Counted from the stretch's first letter, positions 51,510 through 61,036 are shown. The stretch: DNA of 64,000 nucleotides from GCA-002282575 sp964416645 (GCA_964416645.1 CAYQEZ010000002.1:1-64000), one strand, 5' to 3'. Made by a program: numbers and translations. Notes: generated by a model not told the origin, from the letters alone.

Positions 51510-52400
51510 TCAGCGCTTATCAACCTGATTCTGGATTTGTTGCAGTAAGATCGCAATTAAACGTGTATCGTGTTGCGTCATTAGGTTAAATTCAACCAAG
51601 GCATAATAAAGCTGATACCAGGGTAATCGTGATTGAGTTTCGCTAGACAAATCGAGTGGATGATTCCAAATACCAGTCTCTGTCAGTGCATGACGGTTGT
51701 GTGCCAGTAACAAAGCCGCTAAATCAACTTCGGCATCGCCATAATAACAAGCGGGGTGATAAAAAAAGAGGCCTCCATCACGATGGATACGCACGGGGGC
51801 TTGGTAAAGATTACCATGCAATAAGCTTGGTTTGGGGTGATGTTGCTCAAAGCAGGATTCATAGTGATGACTAAGCAACCCTTCCATTGTGTCGATGAAA
51901 GGCTGCGCCAAGCCGTTTTCTTTCGCTTTACGCCATTGGGGTAATAGCCTTTGGCTGCGATAAAAACTGGCCCAATCCGTTAACCACTGATTCGACTGTA
52001 CCAGTCCATTCATATCGTTGGCATGAGCCCAGCCGTAGGCATCGTGAGGCGATTGTTGGTAGTGCAGACGATGCAACTCAGTGAGCACCTGTTGCGGCTC
52101 AGCTATAGTTTGAGATAGTGATTGCCAGTCACTAATAAGCCAAGCTGTTTTTGACGTTTTGCCCTGTACGACTTGCGTTTGCGTCCTGATACCTGTTTGC
52201 TGCAATGCTTCGATATTTTCCTGTTCGCATTCAATCACTGCTTGATGACGTGCTAGGCAAGTTCTTGCCCAATAATGCTGATCACTGTTGGTGGTCAGTT
52301 GCCAGCTCTGACTGATAGCAGTATTTGATAAAGGACTCGCAGCAGTGATCTCGTTTAGTCTGGCGTGTTGCGCAATCTGGTGCCACTCAGAATAGTTCAT
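51510..52400 (-). CDS. Degenerate fructosamine-kinase-like protein, possible pseudokinase
   Basis: About 296 residues. The fold matches the fructosamine-kinase/phosphotransferase family: LLHGNLYQAPVRI, then HPACYYGDAEVDLAALLL. The catalytic Asp of HGD is Asn here, the metal-binding Asp of the DPAxYYG motif is His, and the ATP-binding Lys region (YFVK in relatives) reads YWART. Loss at all three sites suggests an inactive kinase or a changed chemistry. Start ATG 52400 overlaps the end of the PBP1a gene by 14 bp on the same strand, so they are cotranscribed. Confidence 0.75.
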   Translation of the reverse strand: MNYSEWHQIAQHARLNEITAASPLSNTAISQSWQLTTNSDQHYWARTCLARHQAVIECEQENIEALQQTGIRTQTQVVQGKTSKTAWLISDWQSLSQTIAEPQQVLTELHRLHYQQSPHDAYGWAHANDMNGLVQSNQWLTDWASFYRSQRLLPQWRKAKENGLAQPFIDTMEGLLSHHYESCFEQHHPKPSLLHGNLYQAPVRIHRDGGLFFYHPACYYGDAEVDLAALLLAHNRHALTETGIWNHPLDLSSETQSRLPWYQLYYALVEFNLMTQHDTRLIAILLQQIQNQVDKR

Positions 52401-54879
52401 GTTGCAGTTCGCGCAAAGGATCTGGTTGAGAAATGGCTGGCAGGTTGTTTTGGTCGAAAAATTCGTTGATACCACCAGATTGCCCATCTGGTAAGAGTTC
52501 GCCGGTATTGCTATCAATACGTCGAACAATGATACTGTCTGGTTTGACATAGCCAACATCGGGTTTGTCTTTCAGTGCAAGGCGCATGAAATCAATCCAG
52601 ATTGGTAAGGCAGATGAACCGCCTGATTCTTGCTTGCCCATGCTGATGGGTTGATCAAAGCCCATCCACACGCCAGTTACGATATCAGGGTTAAAGCCAA
52701 CGAACCAAGTGTCTTTAATGTCATTAGTCGTGCCTGTTTTACCCGCCAAATCGTTGCGTTTCAGTACCATGGCTCCATGAGCTGTTCCCATGCGAACCAC
52801 ATCTTGCATCATACTGGTGGTAAGGAATTGTGTTTCGGGTGAAATGACGCGCGCAGCCGTTCCTTCTGGACAATCAATTTCACAAAACTTAGGGGGTTCG
52901 GCATTGAAGATGGGTTGATCTTTAGCATCTAATACTTGTTGTACAAAGTAGGGCTTGATTTGATAACCGCCATTAGCAAACATGGCATAGTGTCCTGTGT
53001 GTTCTAAGACACTGGTGCTGCTGGTGCCTAAGGCAATAGAGAGATTGCGAATGGTGGACATTTCTTTGGTATCCATGCCAGTACGCTGTGCAAACTCCAT
53101 AAAGTAGTCAATGCCAATGTCTTGCATAATACGAATGGAAACGAGGTTAAGCGAATGCACTAAGGCGACACGCATGCGCGTTGGTCCGCCAAATTTTCTG
53201 TTGTAGTTTTCTGGACGCCAGTAGTCTTCACTATATTCGTCATATTGACTGATGGGCGCATCGTTAATGATGGTAGCAGGGGTATAGCCTTTATCAATTG
53301 CCGCCGCATAAAGGAAAGGCTTAAAGCTAGAGCCAGGCTGACGTCTGGCTTGAGTGGCTCGATTAAAATGATTGCGCGCTTCATCAAAGCCACCTGAAAT
53401 GGCTAATAAGGCACCAGTTTTACTATCAATACTGACGATAGCTGCTTGAATGCGAGGCGCTTGCGCCAGTCGGTAACTCTTATCTGATAGCGGTTCGACA
53501 TAGATCACATCACCCGCTTGCAGATAGCTTTTACGATTAGGGGCTTTGAAGTTGCGCGCCCATTCGCTGTCTTTAGCGTCCAAGTTGATGGAGGTACCGT
53601 CTTTTAATTTAACTTGAGCAATCTTGGTTTTATCATTCCAGTCGGTAACTAAGGCAAGTTTAATGACATCGGGTTCTATCAGTTCTTTCGCTGAAAGAGG
53701 CCATTGGGCTTGTTGGCTAGCATCGAAGCTAGCAACAGGACCACGATAACCATGACGACGTTCGTATGCCAGTACACCAGTATTAATGGCAGCTTGTGCT
53801 TGTTTTTCTAATTCAGAGTTGACAGTGGTGATGATTTTAAGCCCTTGCTCTAATGCGCCTTCGCCATAGCGTTCTACTGCCAATAAACGCACCATTTCAG
53901 CTAAGTGTTCTGCGTGCACTTCAACTTGTGCAGTATATAGTTTGGATTCAACGGGTTTGGCTTGTGCTTCAGTGCGTTGCGCTTCAGTGATATAGCCCAG
54001 CTCTGCCATGCGACGCAGTACATAATCGCGACGGTTTTTAGCGGCTTCGGGATTGGCAACGGGATTGAGTGTTGAAGGGGCTTTGGGCAGACCAGCTAAT
54101 AAGGCATATTCATCGACGGTCAGCTGATCGATTGTGCGACCAAAATAGGTTTGTGCTGCGGCTGCAAAACCATAAGAACGTTGCCCTAAGAAGATTTTAT
54201 TCATGTATAAAGCCAGAATTTCTTCTTTGCTGAGCTCTCTTTCAATATTTAACGATAGGACAATTTCATTGATTTTACGCATGAAAGATTTTTCAGGCGT
54301 CAAAAAGAAGTTGCGTGCTACCTGCATAGTAATCGTAGAACCGCCTTGGCTTTTACTTCCTGTTTTAGCTAATTCTAATGCGGCTCGAAGAAGGCCTTGA
54401 TAATCGACACCGGGATGTTCAAAAAAGCGGTCATCTTCCGAGGCCAGAATGGCTTGTACCATTTGGGGCGGGAATTGTTCATAGCTGAGCGGGATACGTT
54501 TTTTTTCACCATATTCAGCAATCAACTTCATATCGTTAGTGTAAACGCGTAAGGGAACTTGCATTTGAATATGTTTAAGTTCCGCAACGTTAGGCAGGGT
54601 CGGGTAAACACTGGTCCAATAAGTGTAAGCGGCAAAACCGATAAACGATGTGAAGGCGAATAGAGCCAATAGCATCAGCACGATCAACGTCTTTAACCAA
54701 CGTGATAGGGTTTTTTTTACGGGCTGTGCTGGTGTAGGACGTTGATGTGTTGTTTCGTCATCGACGTTTAACGAAGCACTGTGTGCAATCGGGAATTCAT
54801 CATCGAATAGACTATGTTCTTTTTTAACGGCGGTGTTACGCGGTTTTTTGCTGTTGTTGGGTGGTAGCACACGTTCCAT
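52387..54879 (-). CDS. mrcA: Penicillin-binding protein 1A (bifunctional)
   Basis: 830 residues. Polymerises and cross-links peptidoglycan. One membrane helix (about 65-88) is followed by the glycosyltransferase domain (EDDRFFEHPGVD with its catalytic Glu, GGSTITMQVARNF). An OB-type insertion precedes the transpeptidase, where SxxK is in GSSFKPFLYAA, SxN in HSLNLVS and KTG in GKTGTTNDIKDTWF. The N-terminal cytoplasmic tail is charged and longer than in E. coli. The gene overlaps the pseudokinase-like gene downstream. Confidence 0.95.
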   Translation of the reverse strand: MERVLPPNNSKKPRNTAVKKEHSLFDDEFPIAHSASLNVDDETTHQRPTPAQPVKKTLSRWLKTLIVLMLLALFAFTSFIGFAAYTYWTSVYPTLPNVAELKHIQMQVPLRVYTNDMKLIAEYGEKKRIPLSYEQFPPQMVQAILASEDDRFFEHPGVDYQGLLRAALELAKTGSKSQGGSTITMQVARNFFLTPEKSFMRKINEIVLSLNIERELSKEEILALYMNKIFLGQRSYGFAAAAQTYFGRTIDQLTVDEYALLAGLPKAPSTLNPVANPEAAKNRRDYVLRRMAELGYITEAQRTEAQAKPVESKLYTAQVEVHAEHLAEMVRLLAVERYGEGALEQGLKIITTVNSELEKQAQAAINTGVLAYERRHGYRGPVASFDASQQAQWPLSAKELIEPDVIKLALVTDWNDKTKIAQVKLKDGTSINLDAKDSEWARNFKAPNRKSYLQAGDVIYVEPLSDKSYRLAQAPRIQAAIVSIDSKTGALLAISGGFDEARNHFNRATQARRQPGSSFKPFLYAAAIDKGYTPATIINDAPISQYDEYSEDYWRPENYNRKFGGPTRMRVALVHSLNLVSIRIMQDIGIDYFMEFAQRTGMDTKEMSTIRNLSIALGTSSTSVLEHTGHYAMFANGGYQIKPYFVQQVLDAKDQPIFNAEPPKFCEIDCPEGTAARVISPETQFLTTSMMQDVVRMGTAHGAMVLKRNDLAGKTGTTNDIKDTWFVGFNPDIVTGVWMGFDQPISMGKQESGGSSALPIWIDFMRLALKDKPDVGYVKPDSIIVRRIDSNTGELLPDGQSGGINEFFDQNNLPAISQPDPLRELQHELF

Positions 54880-54938
54880 GGTGATCTCGTTGACTGTTTA
54901 ATGGCTATATTATGCCAGAAGAGCGATTAAACCATAAT

Positions 54939-54966
54939 AAAAAACCCCGACAAGTCGGGGTTTTTT
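54939..54966. terminator. Bidirectional terminator
   Basis: AAAAAACCCCGAC (54939-54951) and GTCGGGGTTTTTT (54954-54966) form a 13-bp stem with a tiny loop. It lies between mrcA and a small membrane-protein gene, both on the minus strand, so it ends the latter. Confidence 0.85.
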
Positions 54967-54988
54967 GATGCTCAATGACTAGGTTAGC

Positions 54989-55204
54989 TTAAGCTTTCTT
55001 ATTTGAGTAACGACCTGTTTTGATGTCGCTCCACAATAAGAACATAGTCATGCCAACAATGGTGGCGATGGCAGCTGCTGTGCCAATGGTGCCAACCACA
55101 ACCGCAATACTGCTAGGCAATAGGTCAAAATAAATGCCTAGAATAACTGCGAAGGGTATCACAACAGCTACCACAACAAAGGCTAAAAATTTCAATAAAT
55201 TCAT
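54989..55204 (-). CDS. Small two-helix membrane protein, unknown
   Basis: 71 residues: two hydrophobic helices (about 4-25 and 33-58) with a basic C-terminal tail (IKTGRYSNKKA). No family recognised. The start has a fair upstream sequence (GGAGAA) and the gene is bracketed by a terminator downstream. The length and context support a real small gene. Confidence 0.6.
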   Translation of the reverse strand: MNLLKFLAFVVVAVVIPFAVILGIYFDLLPSSIAVVVGTIGTAAAIATIVGMTMFLLWSDIKTGRYSNKKA

Positions 55205-55294
55205 TTTGTATTCTCCATGACTTTCGTTGTTATGGGTTAAACTATACCTTAAGCAAGCATCAATAACAAGTATTAAGACTTGATTTGAGATAAG

Positions 55295-56155
55295 TTATTC
55301 TAAGTTTTGAATTTGCTCGCGCATTTGTTCTATCAGTACTTTGAGGGCAAGGCTGACTTGTGTGATGTCCATTGTACAGGCCTTGGCACCTAAGGTATTG
55401 GCTTCGCGGTTCAATTCTTGCATTAAGAAGTCTAAACGGCGACCGATGGGTTCGTGTTTTTTCAAAATAGTGAAAATTTCTCTCAAGTGCGTCGATAAGC
55501 GATCAATCTCTTCCGTTACGTCGCTGCGTTGTGCTAAGAGCACCACTTCTTGAGACCAACGACCTTCGTCTAATTCACCTGCCAGATCGCGCACGCGCAC
55601 GCGCAAACTATCAATATGACGACGAATGATTTCTGGTGCCATGCGCTGGAGGTTTTCAACCAATTTCAGCGCTGCTTCGGCACGTTGATGCATGATTTCA
55701 GCTAAAGCCACACCCTCACGATCACGCGCGGCATTGAGTGCGTCAATCGCTTCATCACAGGTGGCGATGATGGCTTGTTCCAGTTCGTCCCCATCTCCAG
55801 AACTATTTTGTACAATACCAGGCCACGCCAGAATGCTCATAGGATCAATTGGAGCTGTTCCTGGAACTGACTGTTGAATTTGTCCCAATAGGTTAGCAAC
55901 CTGTCCCAATCGATCCTTGTCTAACAAAGCGCTATCAGCATTAGGCAATAACTGCAACTTCAGGGTAGCTTCGACTTTGCCACGGCTAAGCTTTTCGCGC
56001 AAACGCTCGCGTACCATCATTTCGACGTGGCGCACTTCTTCTGGCATACGCACAAAGACTTCTAGAAAGCGATGGTTGACCGATTTGATTTCCCAGACAA
56101 GACCGCCGTTAGGTAGGGTCTTACTGGCACGGGCAAATGCCGTCATACTTCGCAT
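55295..56155 (-). CDS. yicC: YicC family endoribonuclease
   Basis: 286 residues. Homologues act as endoribonucleases on small RNAs. The N-terminal MRSMTAFARA, EIKSVNHRFLEVFVRMPE, RGKVEATL, and C-terminal RSDVTEEIDRLSTHL, EPIGRRLDFLMQELNREANTLG are the family signatures. It is divergent from rph, a neighbour it has in many proteobacteria. Confidence 0.93.
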   Translation of the reverse strand: MRSMTAFARASKTLPNGGLVWEIKSVNHRFLEVFVRMPEEVRHVEMMVRERLREKLSRGKVEATLKLQLLPNADSALLDKDRLGQVANLLGQIQQSVPGTAPIDPMSILAWPGIVQNSSGDGDELEQAIIATCDEAIDALNAARDREGVALAEIMHQRAEAALKLVENLQRMAPEIIRRHIDSLRVRVRDLAGELDEGRWSQEVVLLAQRSDVTEEIDRLSTHLREIFTILKKHEPIGRRLDFLMQELNREANTLGAKACTMDITQVSLALKVLIEQMREQIQNLE

Positions 56156-56235
56156 GTTAGTATCCTAAAATTGATCTTATAAAATTGAAGAGGCTTTATA
56201 TCCTATAGATTGTAACCAAATTTTCATCTTGTGGC

Positions 56236-56241
56236 TATAAT
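56236..56241 (+). promoter_or_regulatory. Candidate -10 element for rph-rdgB-hemW
   Basis: TATAAT lies 36 bp before rph in the yicC-rph divergent gap, preceded by TGTGGC. A -35 hexamer is not clear at normal spacing. Confidence 0.4.
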
Positions 56242-56276
56242 TAATGCCATTAAATCACAATTATTAACGGTTCCTT

Positions 56277-57044
56277 ATGACTTTATCACAACCTTTATCA
56301 GGCATTTCATCTGTTGTTCGTCCTAGTTTGCGTCAGCCAAATCAACTGAGAGCCGTATCCATTACCCCCAGCTTTACCATGCACGCTGAAGGATCGGTAT
56401 TGATTTGCTTCGGCAATACAAAAGTGATCTGTACGGCCTCGGTGGAAGAGAAAGTTCCTCCTTTTTTACGTGGTAAAGGTCAGGGTTGGGTTACAGCAGA
56501 GTATGGTATGTTGCCACGTTCAACTTCAACACGTATGGATCGTGAAGCAGCACGAGGTAAACAACAGGGGCGCACGCAAGAAATTCAACGCTTAATTGGA
56601 CGTTCCTTACGTGCAGCAGTGGACTTAACGCAGTTGGGTGAACGCACCATTACCATTGACTGCGATGTGATTCAGGCCGATGGGGGTACGCGTACAGCGG
56701 CCATTACGGGTGGTTTTGTCGCCTTATCTTTAGCAATACAATCGCTAATTAAGTCGGGTGCTTTATTGACCAATCCTATTGTGCATCAAGTAGGGTCTGT
56801 TTCGGTCGGCATCGTTAATCATCAGGTCGTGCTCGACTTGGATTATGCCGAAGATTCGAGCGCACAAACGGATATGAATGTTGTTATGGTTGACGATGGT
56901 CGTTTTATTGAAGTGCAGGGAACCGCCGAAGATGAACCTTATACGCTTAATGAATTGCAAGCCATGTTAGCCTTAGCTCAGCAAGGTATTCATGAGCTTT
57001 TTGTGCTACAGCGTCAAGTATTAGCCAAGGAGAGCCATTCATGA
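56277..57044 (+). CDS. rph: Ribonuclease PH
   Basis: 255 residues. Phosphorolytic 3'-5' exoribonuclease maturing tRNA ends. Motifs are FGNTKVICTASVEEKVPPFL, GWVTAEYGMLPRST, GRTQEIQRLIGRSLRAAVDL and DCDVIQADGGTRTAAITG. The N-terminus is about 12-14 residues longer than in E. coli (MTLSQPLSGISSVV before RPSLRQPNQLR). It overlaps rdgB by ATGA. Confidence 0.95.
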   Translation: MTLSQPLSGISSVVRPSLRQPNQLRAVSITPSFTMHAEGSVLICFGNTKVICTASVEEKVPPFLRGKGQGWVTAEYGMLPRSTSTRMDREAARGKQQGRTQEIQRLIGRSLRAAVDLTQLGERTITIDCDVIQADGGTRTAAITGGFVALSLAIQSLIKSGALLTNPIVHQVGSVSVGIVNHQVVLDLDYAEDSSAQTDMNVVMVDDGRFIEVQGTAEDEPYTLNELQAMLALAQQGIHELFVLQRQVLAKESHS

Positions 57045-57625
57045 AGTGTGTGTTGGCTTCAGGTAATGCAAAAAAAGCGAAAGAATTAACCGAACTCTTG
57101 GCGCATAAAGGTTGGAAAATCAGTCTGCAAAGTGAGCTGGGTGTGATTCAACCAGCAGAAGATGGATTGACCTTTGTGGAAAATGCGTTGATTAAAGCCA
57201 GAGCGGCGTGTGAGCAAACTGGCTTGCCAGCCATTGCCGACGACTCGGGTTTAGTCGTGCCAGCGTTACAAGGATCGCCTGGCATCTATTCGGCACGCTT
57301 TGCGGGTGAGGCGGCCAGTGATGCAGAGAATAATACTAAGCTTCTATCAGTGATGCGCAATTTGGTGGATGAGCAGCGCGATGCCTATTTTGTTAGCGTC
57401 ATTGTTTTTTTGCGTCATGCACAAGACCCATTGCCGATCATTGCTAAGGGTTTATGGCATGGTCGCATTTTGCACCAAGCCGTTGGTGAGGGTGGTTTTG
57501 GCTATGATCCGCTGTTTTGGGTGCCGACTCATGGTTGTGCCAGTGCTCAATTACCCACTGAAGTCAAACAACCTATCAGTCATCGTGGATTAGCGATGGC
57601 AAGCTTATTGGCTCAATTGTCGTGA
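57041..57625 (+). CDS. rdgB: dITP/XTP pyrophosphatase (RdgB/HAM1)
   Basis: 194 residues. Hydrolyses non-canonical purine nucleotides such as dITP and XTP. The motifs LASGNAKKAKELTELL, FVENALIKARAA, IADDSGLVVPAL, GIYSARFAGE and GEGGFGYDPLFW are complete. It overlaps rph upstream and hemW downstream. Confidence 0.95.
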   Translation: MKCVLASGNAKKAKELTELLAHKGWKISLQSELGVIQPAEDGLTFVENALIKARAACEQTGLPAIADDSGLVVPALQGSPGIYSARFAGEAASDAENNTKLLSVMRNLVDEQRDAYFVSVIVFLRHAQDPLPIIAKGLWHGRILHQAVGEGGFGYDPLFWVPTHGCASAQLPTEVKQPISHRGLAMASLLAQLS

Positions 57626-58782
57626 TGTCAACCTTGGTGATGGCGGATATTCCGTTATCCGTTTATGTGCATTGGCCTTGGTGTGTGCAGAAATGTCCTT
57701 ATTGTGACTTTAATTCGCATGTCAAACGCGCCGATGATCAGCGTGCTTACGCGCAAGCCTTGTTAGCAGATTGGCATCAGCAGTTGCCATTGGTTCAGGG
57801 ACGTGTCATTCGCAGTATTTTTTTTGGTGGCGGAACGCCATCTCTCGCCCCGCCTTCGGTGATTGCAGCGGTTATTGAGTTGATTGAGCGCACTGCGGGA
57901 TTGGCTGTAGATTGTGAAATTACCTTAGAAGCCAACCCTGGAACGGCGGATGCAGCTAACTTTGCTGGCTATCGAGCAGCGGGCGTGAATCGCTTGTCGT
58001 TGGGAGTGCAAAGTTTTGACTCTGAGTTGTTGAAAAAGATAGGTCGCATTCACGATGGTAACCAAGCCATGCAGGCGATTGAGTTGGCACGTCGTTTGGG
58101 ATTTGACAATATTAACCTCGATTTAATGGTGGGCTTGCCAGGTCAAACAGAAGCAACCGCTTTAGCGGATATTGAAACAGCCTTGAATTTTCAACCAGAG
58201 CATTTATCGCATTATCAATTAACACTTGAACCCAATACGCCTTTTTTTGCTCGACCGCCCAAAGACTTGCCTGATGAAGACACGGCAGATAGCCTGCAAG
58301 CCTTATCACAACAGCGTTTGTTGGCGGCCGGCTTTAACCGTTATGAAGTGTCGGCATGGAGCGCAAGCCAAGACAAAGCCAGTGCGCATAATGTGAACTA
58401 TTGGCAGTTTGGTGACTATATCGGTATGGGTGCAGGCGCACATGGTAAGGTCAGTTTTGCCGATGGGCGTATTCAGCGACGTGAGCAGGCCAAAAGTCCT
58501 CAGCGTTATGTTGAAGAGGTTAACGCCGAAAAGGGGGCATTGATTCGTGAAATTGAGTCTGCCTCATTGCCTTTTGAATTTCTGATGAATGCCCTGCGCT
58601 TGCGTGAAGGGGTTGAGCTATCTTGTTGGGAGCAGAGAACAGGTTTATCGTTAGACGTATTAGCGCCGATATGGCAACAACAGCAAGTACAGGGGTTAGT
58701 ACTCGATTGGCAGTCGGGACGTTTAACGACCAGTGATATGGGATACCGCTATTTGAACAGTCTACTATCTGTCTGGCTTTAA
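57622..58782 (+). CDS. hemW: HemW family radical SAM heme chaperone
   Basis: About 386 residues. Formerly annotated as coproporphyrinogen oxidase HemN-like; HemW binds heme and delivers it. The [4Fe-4S] motif CVQKCPYC is complete. Further family motifs are FGGGTPSLAPP, EANPGTAD, GVNRLSLGVQSFD and GAGAHGKVSF. GTG 57622 or ATG 57625 are adjacent starts. It is the third gene of the rph-rdgB-hemW unit, a common gammaproteobacterial set. Confidence 0.93.
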   Translation: MMSTLVMADIPLSVYVHWPWCVQKCPYCDFNSHVKRADDQRAYAQALLADWHQQLPLVQGRVIRSIFFGGGTPSLAPPSVIAAVIELIERTAGLAVDCEITLEANPGTADAANFAGYRAAGVNRLSLGVQSFDSELLKKIGRIHDGNQAMQAIELARRLGFDNINLDLMVGLPGQTEATALADIETALNFQPEHLSHYQLTLEPNTPFFARPPKDLPDEDTADSLQALSQQRLLAAGFNRYEVSAWSASQDKASAHNVNYWQFGDYIGMGAGAHGKVSFADGRIQRREQAKSPQRYVEEVNAEKGALIREIESASLPFEFLMNALRLREGVELSCWEQRTGLSLDVLAPIWQQQQVQGLVLDWQSGRLTTSDMGYRYLNSLLSVWL

Positions 58783-58937
58783 AGCAGTGCTGAGTTAACA
58801 AAATAAAAAAGCCGGAGGGTCAAAGACCAACCAGCAATGGGAGGAGATCGGTTTGAAATCTGATGGCATCGTTAAGTAATGACTTGTCGATGGCGCAGAC
58901 TTCCCATGATGCTGGCTAGGGCATCGTGGTTTTGGTT

Positions 58938-59363
58938 TTATTGCAGTGGGGTAGTTGTGTTGCCCGATAGGTGCATCGCTTCTTCCCATGCTTGTTTGAG
59001 TTCGTTCATAATAAGGATGGCGCTCTCTAAATATTCCGTGCCTGCTTCATGAACGGCTTGTTGAATGCTAAAATCAACATATTCGTAAAGCTCGGCAAAG
59101 TTGTAAGCAATGATGTTTTGATCTTTAAACACCAAACGATCCCGCAACGCATCGACAAGGGTTGTCATGCGACCTAAATGAAAGCCTTTGGCAACTAAAT
59201 CGCCAGACTCATGACAGTCGCGCGCAGTCGCACCTTTTTCAACAGTGCGTTGCAGTAACAGTAAAATGTAGCTGTGTGGATTTTCGCTTAACTCGCTTTC
59301 AAGTTGGCGGTTGTATACATATTCGTTCAGTAATGGTGCTGGTTGAGTGTGTAGTTGTTCCAT
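58938..59363 (-). CDS. FliS-like flagellar export chaperone
   Basis: 141 residues, mostly helical. The pattern ENPHSYILLLLQRTVEKGATAR, LGRMTTLVDALRDRL, NFAELYEYVDFSIQQAV and IMNELKQAWEEAM follows the four-helix FliS fold, whose members bind flagellin before export. No other flagellar gene is next to it; the motAB-like cluster is 40 kb away. Sequence-pattern match only, without alignment. Confidence 0.65.
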   Translation of the reverse strand: MEQLHTQPAPLLNEYVYNRQLESELSENPHSYILLLLQRTVEKGATARDCHESGDLVAKGFHLGRMTTLVDALRDRLVFKDQNIIAYNFAELYEYVDFSIQQAVHEAGTEYLESAILIMNELKQAWEEAMHLSGNTTTPLQ

Positions 59364-59449
59364 GATGTTTCGCCTCTTGCGTTAGTCTTGCTGAGATTTA
59401 AGCAATCGGTGTGCCAATATTGGTTTTTTGTGAAATGGATGTATAAAAA

Positions 59450-59713
59450 ATGTCAAAATGGCCAAAAGAAGTACAGATGCCTTTATGCGATTATATGAAT
59501 GAAGCGCAAGCAGAAGCCTTGTTGTCTTTGGTAAAAAAGCAGGGAGATCAAAAAGATGCGTTAAAAGCACAAATGGTCGGTATTGATGCTGATGGTGTGC
59601 GAGTCGTTGCTTACACCATGCATGGTGAAGAGCGATTGGTGGTGCCATTTAATCCGCCCTTAAGCGGTTATGAAGAAGCGCGAGAGCGTTTATTGGCTCT
59701 CGCAACACAGTGA
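59450..59713 (+). CDS. DUF2470-like small protein
   Basis: 87 residues resembling the DUF2470 domain, found alone or at the C-terminus of heme-utilisation (HugZ) and pyridoxamine-oxidase-like proteins (MNEAQAEALLSLVKKQGD, IDADGVRVVAYT, RLVVPFNPPLSGYEEARERL). The stand-alone form has no established role. It is convergent with mtnN. Confidence 0.65.
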   Translation: MSKWPKEVQMPLCDYMNEAQAEALLSLVKKQGDQKDALKAQMVGIDADGVRVVAYTMHGEERLVVPFNPPLSGYEEARERLLALATQ

Positions 59714-59724
59714 CCTATGGTCTT

Positions 59725-60435
59725 TTAATGATGGCTAGGAAATTGTAGTGCCACTTGTGGCAACATTTCGACAATCAGTTTTGCCGCATTGGCAGCGGCG
59801 AGTGGCAAGAATTGCTCAAAACTCATGGGTGATTCTTTGCCAGCAATATCGGACAAAGCACGCACGACAACAAAAGGCACTTCAAAACGATGACAAACTT
59901 GAGCGATGGCTGCTGCTTCCATTTCGACCGCGTCTAGGTTCGGGAAAGCTTCACGCACGACACGAATATGGTCATGATGGGTCATAAACTTATCACCCGA
60001 TGCGACTTGACCAGAATGCGCCTTTAGCTCTAACTTGGCTAATGCGTTGTGAGCAATATCGACCAAAGTTTCTGCTGCAGCGAAGCTGCTTGGCATTCCT
60101 GGTACTTGACCTAATGCATAGCCAAAGGCAGTCACATCTACATCGTGGTGGACGACGTCAACCGAAACGATAATGTCGCCTACCTCCTGCGCCCCATTAA
60201 AGCCACCAGCAGAACCAGTATTGATGATGGCGCTAGGCTTAAATTGATGGCAGAGCAGGCTAGTGGTTAAGGCAGCATTCACTTTGCCAATGCCCGACTG
60301 AGCCAATACTACTTTGACGTGATTGATAAAACCAACATAAAACTCAACACCTGCAATTTTCTGGATTTTGCTGTCAGTCATAGCGGCTTTAAAGGCGTCG
60401 ACTTCTTCAGCCATCGCACCAATGATACCAATCAT
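59725..60435 (-). CDS. mtnN: 5'-methylthioadenosine/S-adenosylhomocysteine nucleosidase
   Basis: 236 residues. Cleaves MTA and SAH to adenine and the corresponding thioribose. The motifs MIGIIGAMAEEVDAF, NTGSAGGF, ASGDKFM, VEMEAAAIAQVC and ALSDIAG, with the catalytic Asp, are intact. It follows luxS with a 2-bp gap, so the two enzymes act in order on SAH: nucleosidase then LuxS. Confidence 0.95.
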   Translation of the reverse strand: MIGIIGAMAEEVDAFKAAMTDSKIQKIAGVEFYVGFINHVKVVLAQSGIGKVNAALTTSLLCHQFKPSAIINTGSAGGFNGAQEVGDIIVSVDVVHHDVDVTAFGYALGQVPGMPSSFAAAETLVDIAHNALAKLELKAHSGQVASGDKFMTHHDHIRVVREAFPNLDAVEMEAAAIAQVCHRFEVPFVVVRALSDIAGKESPMSFEQFLPLAAANAAKLIVEMLPQVALQFPSHH

Positions 60436-60437
60436 GC

Positions 60438-60953
60438 TTAATTACCCAATGCTTTCAATTTTTCTTCAGACAGTTTCAAGTCTTCGTTACGATTAACACA
60501 GATACCAGCATCGAGAATGCCTTGAGCAATTTTCTGCGCATCTTCCAATGAATGCATGGTGCAAGTGCCGCATTGATAAATATTCAGTTCAGGAATCTCT
60601 TCCACGCGCTCGACTTTGAGTACATCCTGCATGGCTGCAGTCCAAGCCTTGCCAACAGTCGCTTCATCAGGACGTCCAATCAAGCTCATATAAAAGCCAG
60701 TACGACAACCCATGGGTGAAATGTCGATAATTTCGACGCCATTACCATTCAGATGATCACGCATAAAGCCAGCAAACAAGTGCTCTAGTGTGTGAATGCC
60801 ACATTCTGACAAAATGTCGATATTTGGACGGCAAAAGCGTAGGTCATACACCGTAATGGCATCACCATGCGGGCTGGTCATGGACTTAGCCAAGCGAACG
60901 GCTGGCGCATTCATAATGGTGTGATCAACGGTAAAGCTATCGAGTAAGGGCAT
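60438..60953 (-). CDS. luxS: S-ribosylhomocysteine lyase (LuxS)
   Basis: 171 residues. Splits S-ribosylhomocysteine into homocysteine and DPD, the precursor of autoinducer AI-2. Metal ligands His54 and His58 are in HTLEH and Cys128 in QCGTC; the catalytic Cys83 is in MGCRTGFY. Upstream is a 16-nt-loop inverted repeat and a weakly structured leader. It is the first gene of the luxS-mtnN pair. Confidence 0.96.
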   Translation of the reverse strand: MPLLDSFTVDHTIMNAPAVRLAKSMTSPHGDAITVYDLRFCRPNIDILSECGIHTLEHLFAGFMRDHLNGNGVEIIDISPMGCRTGFYMSLIGRPDEATVGKAWTAAMQDVLKVERVEEIPELNIYQCGTCTMHSLEDAQKIAQGILDAGICVNRNEDLKLSEEKLKALGN

Positions 60954-61036
60954 AAATGACTCCTGAAATAAGGTATGTCGATGAATTAAATGAGATTAGG
61001 TGTAATCAACTCAAGAAGCGAAGATAATGCTTCCGC

